A stretch of 64,000 nt of DNA from Billgrantia gudaonensis (GCF_900100195.1 NZ_FNES01000016.1:1-64000); one strand, 5' to 3'; positions 7,010-16,671 are shown, numbered from the stretch's first letter. A program made the numbers and translations. The notes: generated by a model from the sequence alone, not told the origin.

Positions 7010-7833
7010 ACGGCGACCTCGGCCTTGATGTGGGGGTGCGGGTCGTAGCCTTCGATGGCGATGTGCTCGAAGCGGAAGGCGAACAGGTCGCTCACGCCAG
7101 GGTCGAGCGCCAGGCGCGGCGCCGGGCGCGGCGTGCGGGTGAGCTGCAGCTCCGCCTGCTCCAGGTGATTCAGGTAGAGATGGGCATCGCCCAGGGTGTG
7201 GATGAACTCGCCGGGTGCCAGGCCGGTGACCTGGGCGATCATCCGGGTGAGCAGCGCATAGCTGGCGATGTTGAACGGCACGCCCAGGAAGATGTCGGCG
7301 CTGCGCTGATAGAGCTGGCAGGAGAGCCGCCCTTCGGCCACGTAGAACTGAAACAGGCAGTGGCACGGCGGCAGCTGCATCTCGTCGACCTGCGCAGGGT
7401 TCCAGGCCGAGACGATCAACCGCCGCGACTGGGGGTTCGTGCGGATCTGCTCGAGCACCTTGGCGATCTGGTCGACGTGGCCGCCGCGCGGGTCGGGCCA
7501 ACTGCGCCACTGATAGCCGTAAACCGGGCCGAGATCGCCGTTCTCGTCGGCCCACTCGTCCCAGATGCGCACGCCGTTTTCCTTGAGGTAGGCGATGTTG
7601 GTGTCGCCGGCCAGGAACCACAGCAGTTCATGGACGATCGAGCGCAGGTGCAGCTTCTTGGTGGTGACCAGCGGAAAGCCGCGGGCGAGATCGAAGCGCA
7701 TCTGGTGGCCGAACAGCGAACGCGTGCCCACGCCGGTGCGGTCGCTGCGCTCCACGCCGTGCTCGAGCACTTGGCGCATCAGATCGAGGTAGGGCTGTTC
7801 GAGAGGCGGTCTTGAATCGGTCACGGCGTTCAT
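7006..7833 (-). CDS. thyA: Thymidylate synthase
   Basis: ThyA methylates dUMP to dTMP using methylene-tetrahydrofolate. The 275-aa protein shows [18 protein letters not shown], the substrate loop. The active site [12 protein letters not shown] carries the nucleophilic Cys, and [19 protein letters not shown] and [11 protein letters not shown] follow. It overlaps folA by 4 bases. It belongs to the conserved rppH-ptsP-lgt-thyA neighbourhood of gammaproteobacteria, separated from lgt by a repeat-rich 181-bp gap. Confidence 0.98.
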   Translation of the reverse strand: MNAVTDSRPPLEQPYLDLMRQVLEHGVERSDRTGVGTRSLFGHQMRFDLARGFPLVTTKKLHLRSIVHELLWFLAGDTNIAYLKENGVRIWDEWADENGDLGPVYGYQWRSWPDPRGGHVDQIAKVLEQIRTNPQSRRLIVSAWNPAQVDEMQLPPCHCLFQFYVAEGRLSCQLYQRSADIFLGVPFNIASYALLTRMIAQVTGLAPGEFIHTLGDAHLYLNHLEQAELQLTRTPRPAPRLALDPGVSDLFAFRFEHIAIEGYDPHPHIKAEVAV

Positions 7834-7866
7834 CCGGACTCATGAATGGGTTGGCCATTCTACAGG

Positions 7867-8014
7867 CTGGAAGCTGGAAGCTGGAAGGCAGCCTGTTGTC
7901 ACCCAATCAGGTAGCAAGGTTTTTCTTCCAGCTTCCAGGCACGAAGTGCCGCTCTTAAAGCTTCGAGCTCCCGGACGCAGTCCGGGCTCTTCCAGCTCCC
8001 GGGCGAAGCCCGGG
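7867..8014. repeat. Heptamer repeats and three tandem hairpins between lgt and thyA
   Basis: Three CTGGAAG heptamers (7867-7887) are complementary to CTTCCAGCTTCCAG (7925-7938) and could form a long stem. Three successive small hairpins follow: GGCACGAAGTGCC (7938-7950), CCCGGACGCAGTCCGGG (7970-7986) and CCCGGGCGAAGCCCGGG (7998-8014). They are spaced by related AGCT(T/C)CC and GCTCTT linkers, as if one module had been copied and mutated with compensating changes. The last hairpin abuts the lgt stop codon and may help end transcription. Confidence 0.75.
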
Positions 8015-8794
8015 TCAGAGGATCGGCTGCTTGCGCGACCAGACGATCAGCGCCGCGCCGACGGCGATCATCGGCAGGGTGAGCAGCATGCCCATGGTCA
8101 CCCAGCCGAAGGCGATGTAGCCGATGTGCGCATCGGGCAGGCGCACGAATTCCACGCCGAAGCGGAACACGCCGTAGAGCGTGAGGAACAGTCCGGAGAC
8201 CAGACCGCGACGCCGCGGCGAGGCGGAGACGAACCACAGCACGGCGAACAGCACCGCCCCCTCCAGCGCGGCCTCGTAGAGCGAGGTGGGATGGCGCGGC
8301 TCCGGCCCCATGCCGGGAAAGGGCATGCCCCAGGGCAGTTCGGTCACGCGGCCGGGCAGCTCGCGGTTGATGAAGTTGCCGATGCGCCCGGCCCCCAGGC
8401 CGATGGGCACCAGCGGCGCCACGAAGTCGGTGAGGGTGAAGAAGGCCATGCCCTTCCTGCGCGCGAACCACAGCGCGGCGAGTAGCACGCCGGCCAGCCC
8501 GCCGTGGAAGCTCATGCCGCCATCCCACACGCGGACGATCCACAGCGGATCCTCGGCCCACTGGCCGAGGCCGTAGAAGAGCGCATAGCCCAGGCGACCG
8601 CCGAGCACCACGCCGAGGGCGGCGTAGAAGAGCATGTCGCCCACGTCGTCGGCGGTGAGGCCGAAGCGCGCGGCTCGCCGCCGCCCCAGCCACCAGGCGG
8701 CGACGAACCCGACCACGTACATCAGGCCGTACCAGTGCACCTGGAAGGGGCCGAGCGAAATGGCCACGGGGTCGATATCGGGGTAGTCGAGCAT
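8015..8794 (-). CDS. lgt: Prolipoprotein diacylglyceryl transferase
   Basis: Lgt moves diacylglycerol from phosphatidylglycerol to the lipobox Cys of prolipoproteins in the inner membrane. The 259-aa sequence has about seven hydrophobic segments and the signature [18 protein letters not shown] (Lgt consensus GRxGNFxN). [11 protein letters not shown] near the N-terminus and [12 protein letters not shown] are also conserved. ATG 8794 ([12 protein letters not shown]) has GAAGGACC upstream and matches family N-termini, so the upstream extension of the frame was dropped. It lies 10 bases downstream of the TauE-type permease gene, probably in one operon. Confidence 0.97.
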   Translation of the reverse strand: MLDYPDIDPVAISLGPFQVHWYGLMYVVGFVAAWWLGRRRAARFGLTADDVGDMLFYAALGVVLGGRLGYALFYGLGQWAEDPLWIVRVWDGGMSFHGGLAGVLLAALWFARRKGMAFFTLTDFVAPLVPIGLGAGRIGNFINRELPGRVTELPWGMPFPGMGPEPRHPTSLYEAALEGAVLFAVLWFVSASPRRRGLVSGLFLTLYGVFRFGVEFVRLPDAHIGYIAFGWVTMGMLLTLPMIAVGAALIVWSRKQPIL

Positions 8795-8804
8795 GGTCGG
8801 TCCT

Positions 8805-9599
8805 TCAGAGCAGAAAACGGATGCCCACCACCGCGAGCAGCGTGGCAAAGGCGAGGCGCAGCACGTGGGCCGGCAGCACGTGGGCCAGGCGCGCGCCGAC
8901 GCGGGCGAAGGGAACGCTGGCGATGACGATGCCGAGGAAGGCGGGCCACATCACGAAACCCGTGGCGCCGGCGGGCAGCAGAGGATGGCCCCAGCCGACC
9001 ACGACGAAGGTGACGGCCCCGAACAGCGCAATGGGCAGCCCGCAGGCCGCCGAGGTGCCCACGGCCTGGGTCATGCTGGCCCCGCAGCGCGACAGCCAGG
9101 GTACGGTGAGCGTGCCTCCGCCGATGCCGAACAAGGCCGAGATGCCGCCGATCGCCACGCCGGCCACGCCCATGGTCAGCTTGCCGGGCCGCGCAGCTCC
9201 CGCCTTGGGGGTCAGGCCCAGCGCCATCTTGACCGCTACCGCCAGCACGAAGAGGCCGAACAGCGTGCCGAGCAGCCCGCCGGAGAGGTTGCCCGCCACG
9301 AAGACACCGGCCACGGCGCCCAACATGAGGCCGGGCAGCAGAGCCATGAACCAGGGGCGATGGATGCTGCCCTTCTGGAAGTGCGCCCAGGCCGACGAGG
9401 CCCCCGTCACCACGATGGTGGCCAGCGACGTGCCCACCGCCAGGTGCATGGCGATGCCGGCATCGACGCCCTGCAAGCCGAAGGCGAACACCAGGGCGGG
9501 CACGATGATCAGCCCGCCGCCCACGCCGAACAGGCCGGCCATGGTGCCGGCGGCCGCGCCGAGGGCCAGGTAGCCGATTAGCGTCGCGATCAAGCTCAT
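8805..9599 (-). CDS. TauE/SafE (TSUP) family membrane permease
   Basis: The 264-aa protein is mostly hydrophobic, with about eight transmembrane helices. It has the duplicated Gly-rich motif of the TSUP family: [14 protein letters not shown] near residue 22 and [15 protein letters not shown] in the second half. Members export or import sulfite, sulfoacetate or other organosulfur anions; the substrate here is unknown. Its start overlaps the stop of the upstream PAS/receiver gene by 4 bases (ATGA). The position beside ptsP-lgt is common in related gammaproteobacteria. Confidence 0.9.
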   Translation of the reverse strand: MSLIATLIGYLALGAAAGTMAGLFGVGGGLIIVPALVFAFGLQGVDAGIAMHLAVGTSLATIVVTGASSAWAHFQKGSIHRPWFMALLPGLMLGAVAGVFVAGNLSGGLLGTLFGLFVLAVAVKMALGLTPKAGAARPGKLTMGVAGVAIGGISALFGIGGGTLTVPWLSRCGASMTQAVGTSAACGLPIALFGAVTFVVVGWGHPLLPAGATGFVMWPAFLGIVIASVPFARVGARLAHVLPAHVLRLAFATLLAVVGIRFLL

Positions 9600-10981
9600 G
9601 TCGTCGTGGATTCCTTGAAGGCATCGGGGCGCCAGTGGCGCAGCATGGCAATCAGCGCATTGGGACGATAGGGCTTGGCCAGGTAGTCGTCCATGCCGGC
9701 GTCGCGAAAGCGCCGCTGGTCGCTCTCCGAGGCGTTGGCGGTGAGTGCGATCAGCACGCTGCGCGTCGCGCTGACCTCGTTCGCTTCCGCTTCGCGCCAG
9801 TGGCGCACGGTTTCCACGCCGTCCATGTCGGGCATGTAGATGTCCATGAAGACCAGATCGTAATGCTCGCGCCGCCGGCGCTCCAGTGCCTCGCGACCGC
9901 TGGCCACGCAATCCACCGCCACCCCCTGCCCTTCCAGCACCTGGGTGGCGAGCATGCGGTTGACGGGGCCGTCGTCGACGATCAGCACGTGCACGCCCTG
10001 GCGAGAGGTCACCGCGCGCGTGTCGAGCCCAGGCTGATGCTGCTCGTCGACCAGACTGTCGAGCAGCAGGCGGACGTCGGCAGCCCGCTCGCGCAGCTCG
10101 CCCCGGCGCTGCGCCTCGACACGGCCCAGAGCGCTGTCGAGCTCCCTGTCGAGATCGTCGAGCAGCGGCCCCAGCTCGCGATTGAGCAGCGCCAGGTAGC
10201 GGGATTTCAGCCGCGACTCCTCGCGGGCGCGCTCGCGGGCCGTGAGCAGCTCGTCGAGTTCGCGAAAACGGTCGCGTGGCTCGGCGAACAGCATCAGTTC
10301 GTAGCCGGGGGTGGCGAACCGTTCCACCTGACGGTGATGCCAGTGTCCCTTGGCATCGAGTATCTGCATCAGCTCGGGGCCTGTCTCGCCATTCCCCAGG
10401 CTGTGCAGGCGCGGCAGGGGATCCTGCCCCAGCAGCGCGTCGAGCGGTTCACCGAAAAGCTGCTCCATGGACCGGTTGATGGCCACGATTCGCCCGTGGA
10501 ACAGCAGCACGCCGGGCCGCGGCGTGGCACTGAGCAGCCGCGGCAACGATGGTTGCTGCTGCCAGCCCGACTGCAGCGCCAGCAGCGCTTCGTTGAGGTT
10601 GCCCAACCGGGCGATCAGGGCGGACTCATCGCCGGCGGACAGGTCCGCTTCGTGCAACCAGGGCGGGAGCAGCGTGCCGAGTTCGTGGGTACGCCGCTCG
10701 AGCTGCTCCAGCCCGTGGTCGAGCTCCGACTGGCAAGCACGCAGACGATGGCGAAGCTGCAGAAGGAAGGCGGCGGTGGTGAAGGTCGTGCCCAGCAGCA
10801 GTGCCAGCAGCAGCCAGCCGACGGCCGTCCAGGATGCCGGCTCGGGCTGCCCCAGCCACAGGAAGAGCGCCACGGCCAGACACAGCAGCACGACCGCCAG
10901 CTGGGCCAGCAGCAAGGGCCACAGCAGCGGCCAGACGAGGCGAGTCCAGAAGCGATCCGTGCGCAGCGCGGGCATGGTCAT
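9596..10981 (-). CDS. Membrane PAS-receiver protein with a degenerate histidine-kinase core
   Basis: The 461-aa protein has two N-terminal transmembrane helices (about 14-42 and 51-75), a coiled segment, and a PAS-like domain (about 150-235). A HisKA-like helix follows, in which the phosphoacceptor position reads ALLN268REL where active kinases have S-H-E. No HATPase domain follows: there are no N, G1 or G2 boxes. The chain continues about 60 residues later into a complete receiver domain (VLIVDDGPVNR, Asp380 in VFMDIYMP, Lys in YLAKPY). So it looks like a hybrid sensor that lost its kinase and can only receive phosphate. Its partner is unknown. It is coupled to tauE by overlapping start and stop. 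Confidence 0.8.
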   Translation of the reverse strand: MTMPALRTDRFWTRLVWPLLWPLLLAQLAVVLLCLAVALFLWLGQPEPASWTAVGWLLLALLLGTTFTTAAFLLQLRHRLRACQSELDHGLEQLERRTHELGTLLPPWLHEADLSAGDESALIARLGNLNEALLALQSGWQQQPSLPRLLSATPRPGVLLFHGRIVAINRSMEQLFGEPLDALLGQDPLPRLHSLGNGETGPELMQILDAKGHWHHRQVERFATPGYELMLFAEPRDRFRELDELLTARERAREESRLKSRYLALLNRELGPLLDDLDRELDSALGRVEAQRRGELRERAADVRLLLDSLVDEQHQPGLDTRAVTSRQGVHVLIVDDGPVNRMLATQVLEGQGVAVDCVASGREALERRRREHYDLVFMDIYMPDMDGVETVRHWREAEANEVSATRSVLIALTANASESDQRRFRDAGMDDYLAKPYRPNALIAMLRHWRPDAFKESTTT

Positions 10982-11032
10982 CCCTGTGGCGAGTCGACGA
11001 TGGCCTGAGTGTACGCGGCCGGACGAAGACTG

Positions 11033-11818
11033 TCATGACGGGGAACGCCGCAGCACGACGTCGAGTTCGTTTTCGCCAAGGGGCGCACCGTGGGGGCCGA
11101 AGCGACGCTCGCCGAGCCGGATGCGCTGCGCGTCGGCATCCCACTCAAGCCAGGTCGTGGCGCGGGTACCGTAGCGCTCGCCCAGGATGAACGGCGATGA
11201 CAGCTGGCGCTCCCGTTCGAGACCCACGCCGGTGTCGGGCAACTGGGTATCATCGGCGGGCCGGGTATCGGCCAACGCCGCCAGCGCCTCAGAAGGCCAC
11301 GCCCCGACCCGCTGGGCATGCTGCAACGCCTGACGGGCACGGATCAGCTTGGGCCAGGGGGTGTTCAGGCTGGCGTTGGAGAGCCCATGGATACCGGCAG
11401 CGACCGGTGCGAGCTGAAGGCGTTCGCGCCCGCGGTGCAAGTGCCACAGCCGCCGGCCATCGCCGGCCAGCAGGTTGAAGCCGGCGTAGCGCCACCCCTG
11501 CCCCGCCGCCAGGCGCTCGAGCCACTCCGCCAGGTCGTCGCACTCCAGGGCCTCGCGCACCAGTTGCCCACGGCTGGGCGCATCGGACGCCACCTTCAGC
11601 GCCGGGTCGCGCACGTTGGTGACGGCGGCAAAGCGTCCCCGGCGATGCACGGCCAGCCAGGTACCGCCGGCCTCGAGGTCGCGACCGCCGACGATGTCGG
11701 GCGCCTCTTCCCAGACTCCCAGCGCCGCCGCCGGGCGTGCGTGGAACTCATCGCGGTTGGCGACCAGCCGCAGCGGCACCGCGGTACCGGGGGCAAAGCG
11801 AAAGGCGATCAGGCACAT
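11033..11818 (-). CDS. NRDE/TANGO2-family protein
   Basis: The 261-aa sequence starts MCLIAFRF and carries the family name-giving motif LVANRDEFHARP, followed by GGRDLEAGGTWLAV and FAAVTNVRDP. These are hallmarks of the NRDE (TANGO2) superfamily, an Ntn-hydrolase-like fold with a Cys2 N-terminus. The biochemical role in bacteria is unsettled; the eukaryotic TANGO2 is linked to haem and lipid metabolism. It lies 4 bases downstream of ptsP, clearly in the same operon, an arrangement found in pseudomonads too. Confidence 0.9.
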   Translation of the reverse strand: MCLIAFRFAPGTAVPLRLVANRDEFHARPAAALGVWEEAPDIVGGRDLEAGGTWLAVHRRGRFAAVTNVRDPALKVASDAPSRGQLVREALECDDLAEWLERLAAGQGWRYAGFNLLAGDGRRLWHLHRGRERLQLAPVAAGIHGLSNASLNTPWPKLIRARQALQHAQRVGAWPSEALAALADTRPADDTQLPDTGVGLERERQLSSPFILGERYGTRATTWLEWDADAQRIRLGERRFGPHGAPLGENELDVVLRRSPS

Positions 11819-11822
11819 GCCG

Positions 11823-14102
11823 TCAGTCCCGCGGCGGCAAGAGGTGGGCGAGCTGCCACTCTTCGGCCCAGTCGATCAAGTGGCTGCGCACGGCCTTGGG
11901 CGTGTTCAGAGACAGGGTTTCGTCCACCAGGCGCTTGGCGGCATCCAGTGGGACACGGCGAATGGCGGCGCGTACCCGCGGCAGGCTGGGCGCGTTCATG
12001 GACAGCGCATCGAACCCCATGCCCATCAGCAACAGCGCCCCGGCGGGGTCGCCGGCGAGTTCGCCGCACACCGAGCTCGGCTTGCCCAGGCGCCGGGCAT
12101 CCCGGGCCAGGCGAGACAAGGCGGAAAGCACCGCCGGATGGCAGGCATCGTAGAGGCCGGCGACCCGCGGATTGTTGCGATCCACGGCCAGCAGGTACTG
12201 GGTGAGGTCGTTGCTGCCCACCGAGAAGAAGTCGGTGCGCTCGGCCAGGGCATCGAGCTGGTAGAGCGTGGCGGGCACCTCGATCATCACCCCCACCTTG
12301 GGGCGCTGCACGTCGGCGCCCTCCTCGCCCAGTTCGCGAATGGCGCGGTCGAGCATGCGCAGGGCATCGTCGACCTCGTCGACGTTGGTGACCATGGGCA
12401 AAAGGATGTGCAGGTTCTCGAGCCCCTGGGAGGCGCGCAGCATGGCGCGCAGCTGCACCATCAGCACTTCGGGGTGATCCAGCGTGACGCGGATGCCGCG
12501 CCAGCCGAGAAAGGGGTTGGCTTCCTCGATGGGAAAATAGGGCAGGTCCTTGTCGCCGCCGATGTCCAGGGTGCGCATCACCACCGGCAGCGGCGCGAAG
12601 CTCTCCAGCTGGTCGCGGTAGAGGCGCGTCTGCTCCTGCTCGCCGGGAAAGCGCTCGGTGATCATGAACGGCACTTCGGTGCGGTACAGGCCCACGCCGC
12701 TGACGCGCTTCTTGAGCGAGGCCACGGCATCGATGGCCAAGCCGGTATTGACCATCAGCGGCATGGCGTGGCCGTCCGGCGTCTCGCTGGGCAGGTCCTG
12801 CTCGTGCTCCAGCACCTCGGTGAGCGCCTGCTCCTCGGCGATGAGGCTCGCGTAGTGGTTCTGGAGCTCTTCGGAGGGGCGCACGAAGAGCCGGCCGCGA
12901 TGGCCGTCGAGCACCACCGGAGCGCCGGAAAGACGCGGCAGCGGCAGATCGACCATCCCCAGCACCGTGGGAATGCCCATGGCCCGCGCCAGTATCGCCA
13001 CGTGAGAGGTGCTCGAACCGCGCACCGATACCAGCCCCGCCAGCCGTTCGCGGGGCACCTCGCCCAGCATGGCGATGCTGATCTCGTCGCCCACCAGAAT
13101 GGTGCTCTCGGGGAAGGTCTCCGGCGTCTGGGGGCTCTCCTCCTGCAGGTGAGCGAGCACGCGACGGCCCAGGTCGCGCACGTCGGCGGCCCGCTCGCGC
13201 AGGTAGTCGTCGTCGACCCGTTCCAGGTACTGCACGTGACGGCGCACCACGTCGGCCAGGGCACCGGGCGCCCACTGCCCTTCGCGAATGCGCTTCTCGA
13301 CCTCCTGGGAGAGCGCCGCTTCGCCGAGCATCTGCTGATAGACCTCGAACAGCGCCAGCTCCTGGGCGGAAATGCGGTTGGCCAGACGCTCCCCGGCGGA
13401 GCGGATCTCTTCGCGGACCCGCTGGATGGCCTCCTTGAGGCGAGCGGTCTCGTAGTCGACGTCGGTGGGAATCAGGTCGGGGACGCTGTCGAGGTCGGCA
13501 GGCGGGGCGATCACCACCGCCTCGCCGATGGCCATCCCGGGCGAACCGGCCACCCCGGTGAACACCGCCTGGCCGCCGCTGAGACTGGGGCGGTTGAGGC
13601 TGCCGGTCGCCACGGCATGGGCCAGCACGCCGGCGAGCTGCGCGCCCATGGTGACCAGGAAGGCCTCGTCTTCCTCGTCGTAGCGGCGCTTGTCGCTCTG
13701 CTGCACCACCAGGACGCCGAGCATGCGGCGCTGATGGATGATCGGCACGCCGAGAAAGCTCGAATAGCGCTCCTCGCCGGTCGCGGCGAAGTAGCGGAAC
13801 TTGGGATGGGCCGTGGCATCTTCCAGGTTCAGCGGCTCCTCGCGCTCGGCCACGAGCCCCACCAGGCCCTCGCCCACGCGCAGGCTGACGCGCCCCACCG
13901 CCTGACTGTGCAGGCCGATGGTTTCCATCAGCACCAGCTCGTCGATATCGGCATCGTACAGGTAGAAGGAGCAGACATCGGTGCGCATCGCCTTGCGGAT
14001 GCGGCGCACCATGGTGGCCAGGGCCGCATCCAGGTTGCGTGCCCCGTTGACCTCCTGAATGACCCGGCGCAGAACCTCGAGCATCGGCGTCTTACGTTCC
14101 AT
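11823..14102 (-). CDS. ptsP: Phosphoenolpyruvate-protein phosphotransferase PtsP (enzyme I-Ntr)
   Basis: PtsP takes phosphate from PEP and passes it to NPr in the nitrogen-related PTS. The 759-aa protein has an N-terminal GAF domain (about 1-150; CSFYLYDADIDELVL). The swivelling phospho-His domain has GSSTSHVAILARAMGIP, and the C-terminal PEP-binding TIM barrel has LYRTEVPFM, RTLDIGGDKDLPY, GVMIEVPA and SVGSNDLTQYLLAVDRNNP. ATG 14102 (MERKTPML) was chosen over an upstream codon because GGGAGA precedes it. It follows rppH on the same strand, as in E. coli. Confidence 0.97.
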   Translation of the reverse strand: MERKTPMLEVLRRVIQEVNGARNLDAALATMVRRIRKAMRTDVCSFYLYDADIDELVLMETIGLHSQAVGRVSLRVGEGLVGLVAEREEPLNLEDATAHPKFRYFAATGEERYSSFLGVPIIHQRRMLGVLVVQQSDKRRYDEEDEAFLVTMGAQLAGVLAHAVATGSLNRPSLSGGQAVFTGVAGSPGMAIGEAVVIAPPADLDSVPDLIPTDVDYETARLKEAIQRVREEIRSAGERLANRISAQELALFEVYQQMLGEAALSQEVEKRIREGQWAPGALADVVRRHVQYLERVDDDYLRERAADVRDLGRRVLAHLQEESPQTPETFPESTILVGDEISIAMLGEVPRERLAGLVSVRGSSTSHVAILARAMGIPTVLGMVDLPLPRLSGAPVVLDGHRGRLFVRPSEELQNHYASLIAEEQALTEVLEHEQDLPSETPDGHAMPLMVNTGLAIDAVASLKKRVSGVGLYRTEVPFMITERFPGEQEQTRLYRDQLESFAPLPVVMRTLDIGGDKDLPYFPIEEANPFLGWRGIRVTLDHPEVLMVQLRAMLRASQGLENLHILLPMVTNVDEVDDALRMLDRAIRELGEEGADVQRPKVGVMIEVPATLYQLDALAERTDFFSVGSNDLTQYLLAVDRNNPRVAGLYDACHPAVLSALSRLARDARRLGKPSSVCGELAGDPAGALLLMGMGFDALSMNAPSLPRVRAAIRRVPLDAAKRLVDETLSLNTPKAVRSHLIDWAEEWQLAHLLPPRD

Positions 14103-14188
14103 GATTCTTTTCTCCCGCTGCACAAGCCGTGACGCGCCAGGCGCATCGTTCGCCCCGGGACCGGGCCTTCCCGACCCGGTGAGTGGTA

Positions 14189-14689
14189 TCAGCTTCCCTC
14201 CAGGGCGAGGCGCTGGGCGCGGGGAGAAAGCTCCCGCAACGCCCGGCGATAGACCTCGCGCTTGAAGGGCACCACCTGGCCCAGGGGATACCAGTAACTG
14301 ACCCAGCGCCAGCCGTCGAACTCAGGCTTGGCCGTGCCATCCATGCAGATGCGGCTTTCCTGGCAGCGAATGCGAAGAAGGAACCACTTCTGTTTCTGGC
14401 CGATGCACACCGGCCGGGAATTCGTGCGAATCATGCGTCGCGGCAGGCGATAGCGCAGCCATCCTCGGGTACAGGTCAGCACTTCGACGTCGTCGGCGGT
14501 GAGGCCGATCTCCTCTTCCAGCTCGCGATACAGAGCTTGCCTGGGTGTCTCGGTTGCCTTGATGCCTCCCTGGGGAAACTGCCACGCATTCTGTCCTACC
14601 CGACGCGCCCAAAGCAGCTGCCCCTGAGCGTTGGCGATGATGATGCCAACGTTGGGGCGAAAGCCGTCAGCGTCGATCACGGACGTCAC
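14189..14689 (-). CDS. rppH: RNA pyrophosphohydrolase (Nudix)
   Basis: RppH removes pyrophosphate from 5'-triphosphorylated transcripts, starting RNase E-dependent decay. The 166-aa protein begins [18 protein letters not shown]. It has a complete Nudix box, [22 protein letters not shown], preceded by AWQFPQGG, all diagnostic of RppH. The genomic link to ptsP is conserved in gammaproteobacteria. It is divergent from the HAD phosphatase at 14876 across 186 bp that must hold both promoters. Confidence 0.97.
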   Translation of the reverse strand: MTSVIDADGFRPNVGIIIANAQGQLLWARRVGQNAWQFPQGGIKATETPRQALYRELEEEIGLTADDVEVLTCTRGWLRYRLPRRMIRTNSRPVCIGQKQKWFLLRIRCQESRICMDGTAKPEFDGWRWVSYWYPLGQVVPFKREVYRRALRELSPRAQRLALEGS

Positions 14690-14875
14690 CTTGTTAAAAC
14701 ATCATTGAATCCATTCTTCCACAAGGGGACAAAGCGCATCAATACGCAGTGCACGGCAACGGTGCAGGGACGGCCCGCTTTTCGCTCGGCACGCCGATCT
14801 GCCATAATCGCCGGCTTTGTGCCGTCTGACGCATCGGACCGGCCGCTTCAACGCTACGACACAGAGAGGTAAGCC

Positions 14876-15532
14876 GTGAGCCTGGCCATCTTCGACCTGG
14901 ACAACACCCTGCTGTCCATCGACAGCGATCATGCCTGGGGCGAGTTTCTGCTGGAGCAGGGGGCGGTGGATCCCCAAGCGTATCGTGAGGCCAACGACCG
15001 GTTCCTGGCCGACTACGAAGCCGGCACCCTGGACATCCACGCCTTTCTCGAGGTGGCGCTGGAACCGCTGGCCGAGAACAGCCCCGAGCAACTGGCCGCC
15101 TGGCATCAGCAGTTCATGGCCAGCCGGATCGAGCCGCACATCCTGCCCCGCGGCGAGGAGCTGCTGGCCCGTCACCGCAGCCGCGGCGACACCCTGCTGA
15201 TCGTCACCGCCACCAACCGCTTCATCACCGGCCCCATCGCCCAACGTCTGGGCGTCGACGACCTGATCGCCACGGAGCCGGAAGCGATCGACGGCCGCTA
15301 CACCGGCCGCGTGAGCGGTACGCCGAGCTACCGGGACGGCAAGGTGACACGCCTCCACGAGTGGCTGGCCGACAAGGACCTGACCCTCGACGACGCCTGG
15401 TTCTACAGCGATTCGCACAACGACCTGCCGTTGCTCGAGCTGGTCGAGCATCCGGTGGCCGTGGACCCCGACCCCTCGCTGCGCGAGGTGGCCGAAGCGC
15501 GCGGCTGGAAGATCATCAGTTTGCGGGACTGA
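14876..15532 (+). CDS. HAD-IB phosphatase (SerB/CicA-like)
   Basis: The 218-aa hydrolase shows haloacid-dehalogenase motif I FDLDNTLL (Asp nucleophile), motif II IVTATNRF, a conserved Lys (DGKVTRL) and motif III YSDSHNDLPLL. The helical cap between motifs I and II places it in subfamily IB with SerB-like and CicA-like phosphatases. The substrate cannot be told from sequence. GTG 14876 follows GAGAGG. A convergent mdh gene and a bidirectional hairpin lie downstream. Confidence 0.9.
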   Translation: MSLAIFDLDNTLLSIDSDHAWGEFLLEQGAVDPQAYREANDRFLADYEAGTLDIHAFLEVALEPLAENSPEQLAAWHQQFMASRIEPHILPRGEELLARHRSRGDTLLIVTATNRFITGPIAQRLGVDDLIATEPEAIDGRYTGRVSGTPSYRDGKVTRLHEWLADKDLTLDDAWFYSDSHNDLPLLELVEHPVAVDPDPSLREVAEARGWKIISLRD

Positions 15533-15533
15533 G

Positions 15534-15575
15534 CGGGCTGCGGGCTGCGGGCTGCGGGCTGCGGGCTGCGGGCTG
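15534..15575 (+). repeat. Tandem heptamer array, CGGGCTG x6
   Basis: Six perfect copies of CGGGCTG begin 2 bases past the HAD phosphatase stop. The same unit forms a 12-copy array at 31688, and a one-base variant forms a 13-copy array at 25818. Confidence 0.95.
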
Positions 15576-15610
15576 GTAGATTTCAGTTGGGATTGACGGC
15601 CGCCGCAACG

Positions 15611-15645
15611 AATCGCCCCGCCAGGCAATGCCTGGCGGGGCGATT
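15611..15645. terminator. Bidirectional hairpin terminator between the HAD phosphatase and mdh
   Basis: AATCGCCCCGCCAGGCA (15611-15627) is the exact complement of the stretch at 15629-15645, giving a very stable stem between two convergent genes. It has A and T flanks on both sides but only short T runs. Confidence 0.75.
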
Positions 15646-15648
15646 TCA

Positions 15649-15674
15649 GCTCGAGGCTCGAAGCTCGAAGCTCG
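15649..15674 (-). repeat. Tandem heptamer array, GCTCGAA (about 3.7 copies)
   Basis: GCTCGAG, then GCTCGAA twice, then GCTCG lie just past the terminator hairpin and 19 bases from the mdh stop. A second array with a different sequence but the same 7-base unit length lies only about 75 bases away, which links it to the dispersed heptamer family. Confidence 0.8.
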
Positions 15675-15693
15675 TCACTTCACCCGAGTGTGA

Positions 15694-16671
15694 TCAGCCG
15701 AGCAGATGCTCCACGGCAGCGCGCTCTTCGCGCAGCTCGTCTTCGGTGGCCTTCATCTTCTGCTTGCTGAAGTCGTCGAGGTCGAGGCCCTGGACGATCT
15801 GGTACTGGCCGCCCTGGCAGGTCACCGGGTAGGAGTAGATGATGCCCTTCTCCACGCCGTAGCTGCCGTCGGCGGGAATCGCCATGCTGACGATCTTGCC
15901 GTCGGTGCCCAGCGCCCAGTCGCGCATGTGGTCGATCGCGGACGAGGCTGCAGAAGCCGCGGAAGAGGCGCCGCGGGCCTTGATGATGGCGGCGCCGCGC
16001 TGCTGCACGGTGGGAATGAAGTCGTTCTCGTACCAGTCGCGCTCGACCAGCTCCGGCGCGGGCTTGCCGGCCACCTTGCAGTGAGCGATGTCGGGATACT
16101 GGGTGGCGCTGTGGTTGCCCCAGATGATCATGCCTTCGACGTCGGTGACGTGCTTGCCGGTCTTCTGGGCCAGCTGGGTCAGCGCGCGATTGTGGTCCAG
16201 GCGGGTCATGGCGGTGAACTGACCCGGGTCGAGATCCGGCGCGTTGCAGGAGGCGATCAGCGCATTGGTGTTGGCCGGGTTGCCCACCACCAGCACCTTG
16301 ACGTCACGGCTGGCATTGTCGTTGAGCGCCTTGCCCTGCACGGAGAAGATCGCCGCGTTGGCTTCCAGCAGATCCTTGCGTTCCATGCCCGGACCGCGCG
16401 GACGAGCCCCAACCAGCAGCGCGTAGTCGGCATCCTTGAAGGCGACGTTGGCATCGTCGGTGGCGACGATGTCCTGCACCAGCGGGAAGGCGCAATCGTT
16501 GAGCTCCATCACCACGCCGCTGAGGGCGTCCATGGCCGGCGGAATCTCGAGCAGCTGCAGGATGACCGGCTGGTCCTTGCCCAGCATGTCGCCGGAGGCG
16601 ATGCGGAACGCCAGCGAGTAGCTGATCTGGCCGGCAGCGCCGGTAATGGCAATACGGACGGGATCTTTCAT
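15694..16671 (-). CDS. mdh: Malate dehydrogenase (NAD, type 2)
   Basis: The 325-aa enzyme interconverts malate and oxaloacetate in the TCA cycle. It starts [20 protein letters not shown] with the Rossmann GxxGxxG motif. It carries [16 protein letters not shown] (substrate-binding Arg residues), [19 protein letters not shown] and the catalytic His in [10 protein letters not shown]. These are signatures of the 325-aa cytosolic-type MDH rather than the 312-aa E. coli type. ATG 16671 follows GGAGCC. The larger frame extending to 16887 has no homologous N-terminus. Confidence 0.96.
   Translation of the reverse strand: MKDPVRIAITGAAGQISYSLAFRIASGDMLGKDQPVILQLLEIPPAMDALSGVVMELNDCAFPLVQDIVATDDANVAFKDADYALLVGARPRGPGMERKDLLEANAAIFSVQGKALNDNASRDVKVLVVGNPANTNALIASCNAPDLDPGQFTAMTRLDHNRALTQLAQKTGKHVTDVEGMIIWGNHSATQYPDIAHCKVAGKPAPELVERDWYENDFIPTVQQRGAAIIKARGASSAASAASSAIDHMRDWALGTDGKIVSMAIPADGSYGVEKGIIYSYPVTCQGGQYQIVQGLDLDDFSKQKMKATEDELREERAAVEHLLG

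Noticed and set aside
11616-14132. 838-codon plus-strand frame opposite ptsP
   Set aside because: It is antisense to a fully conserved PtsP. The His/Gln/Gly-rich translation is the usual mirror of GC-rich coding DNA.
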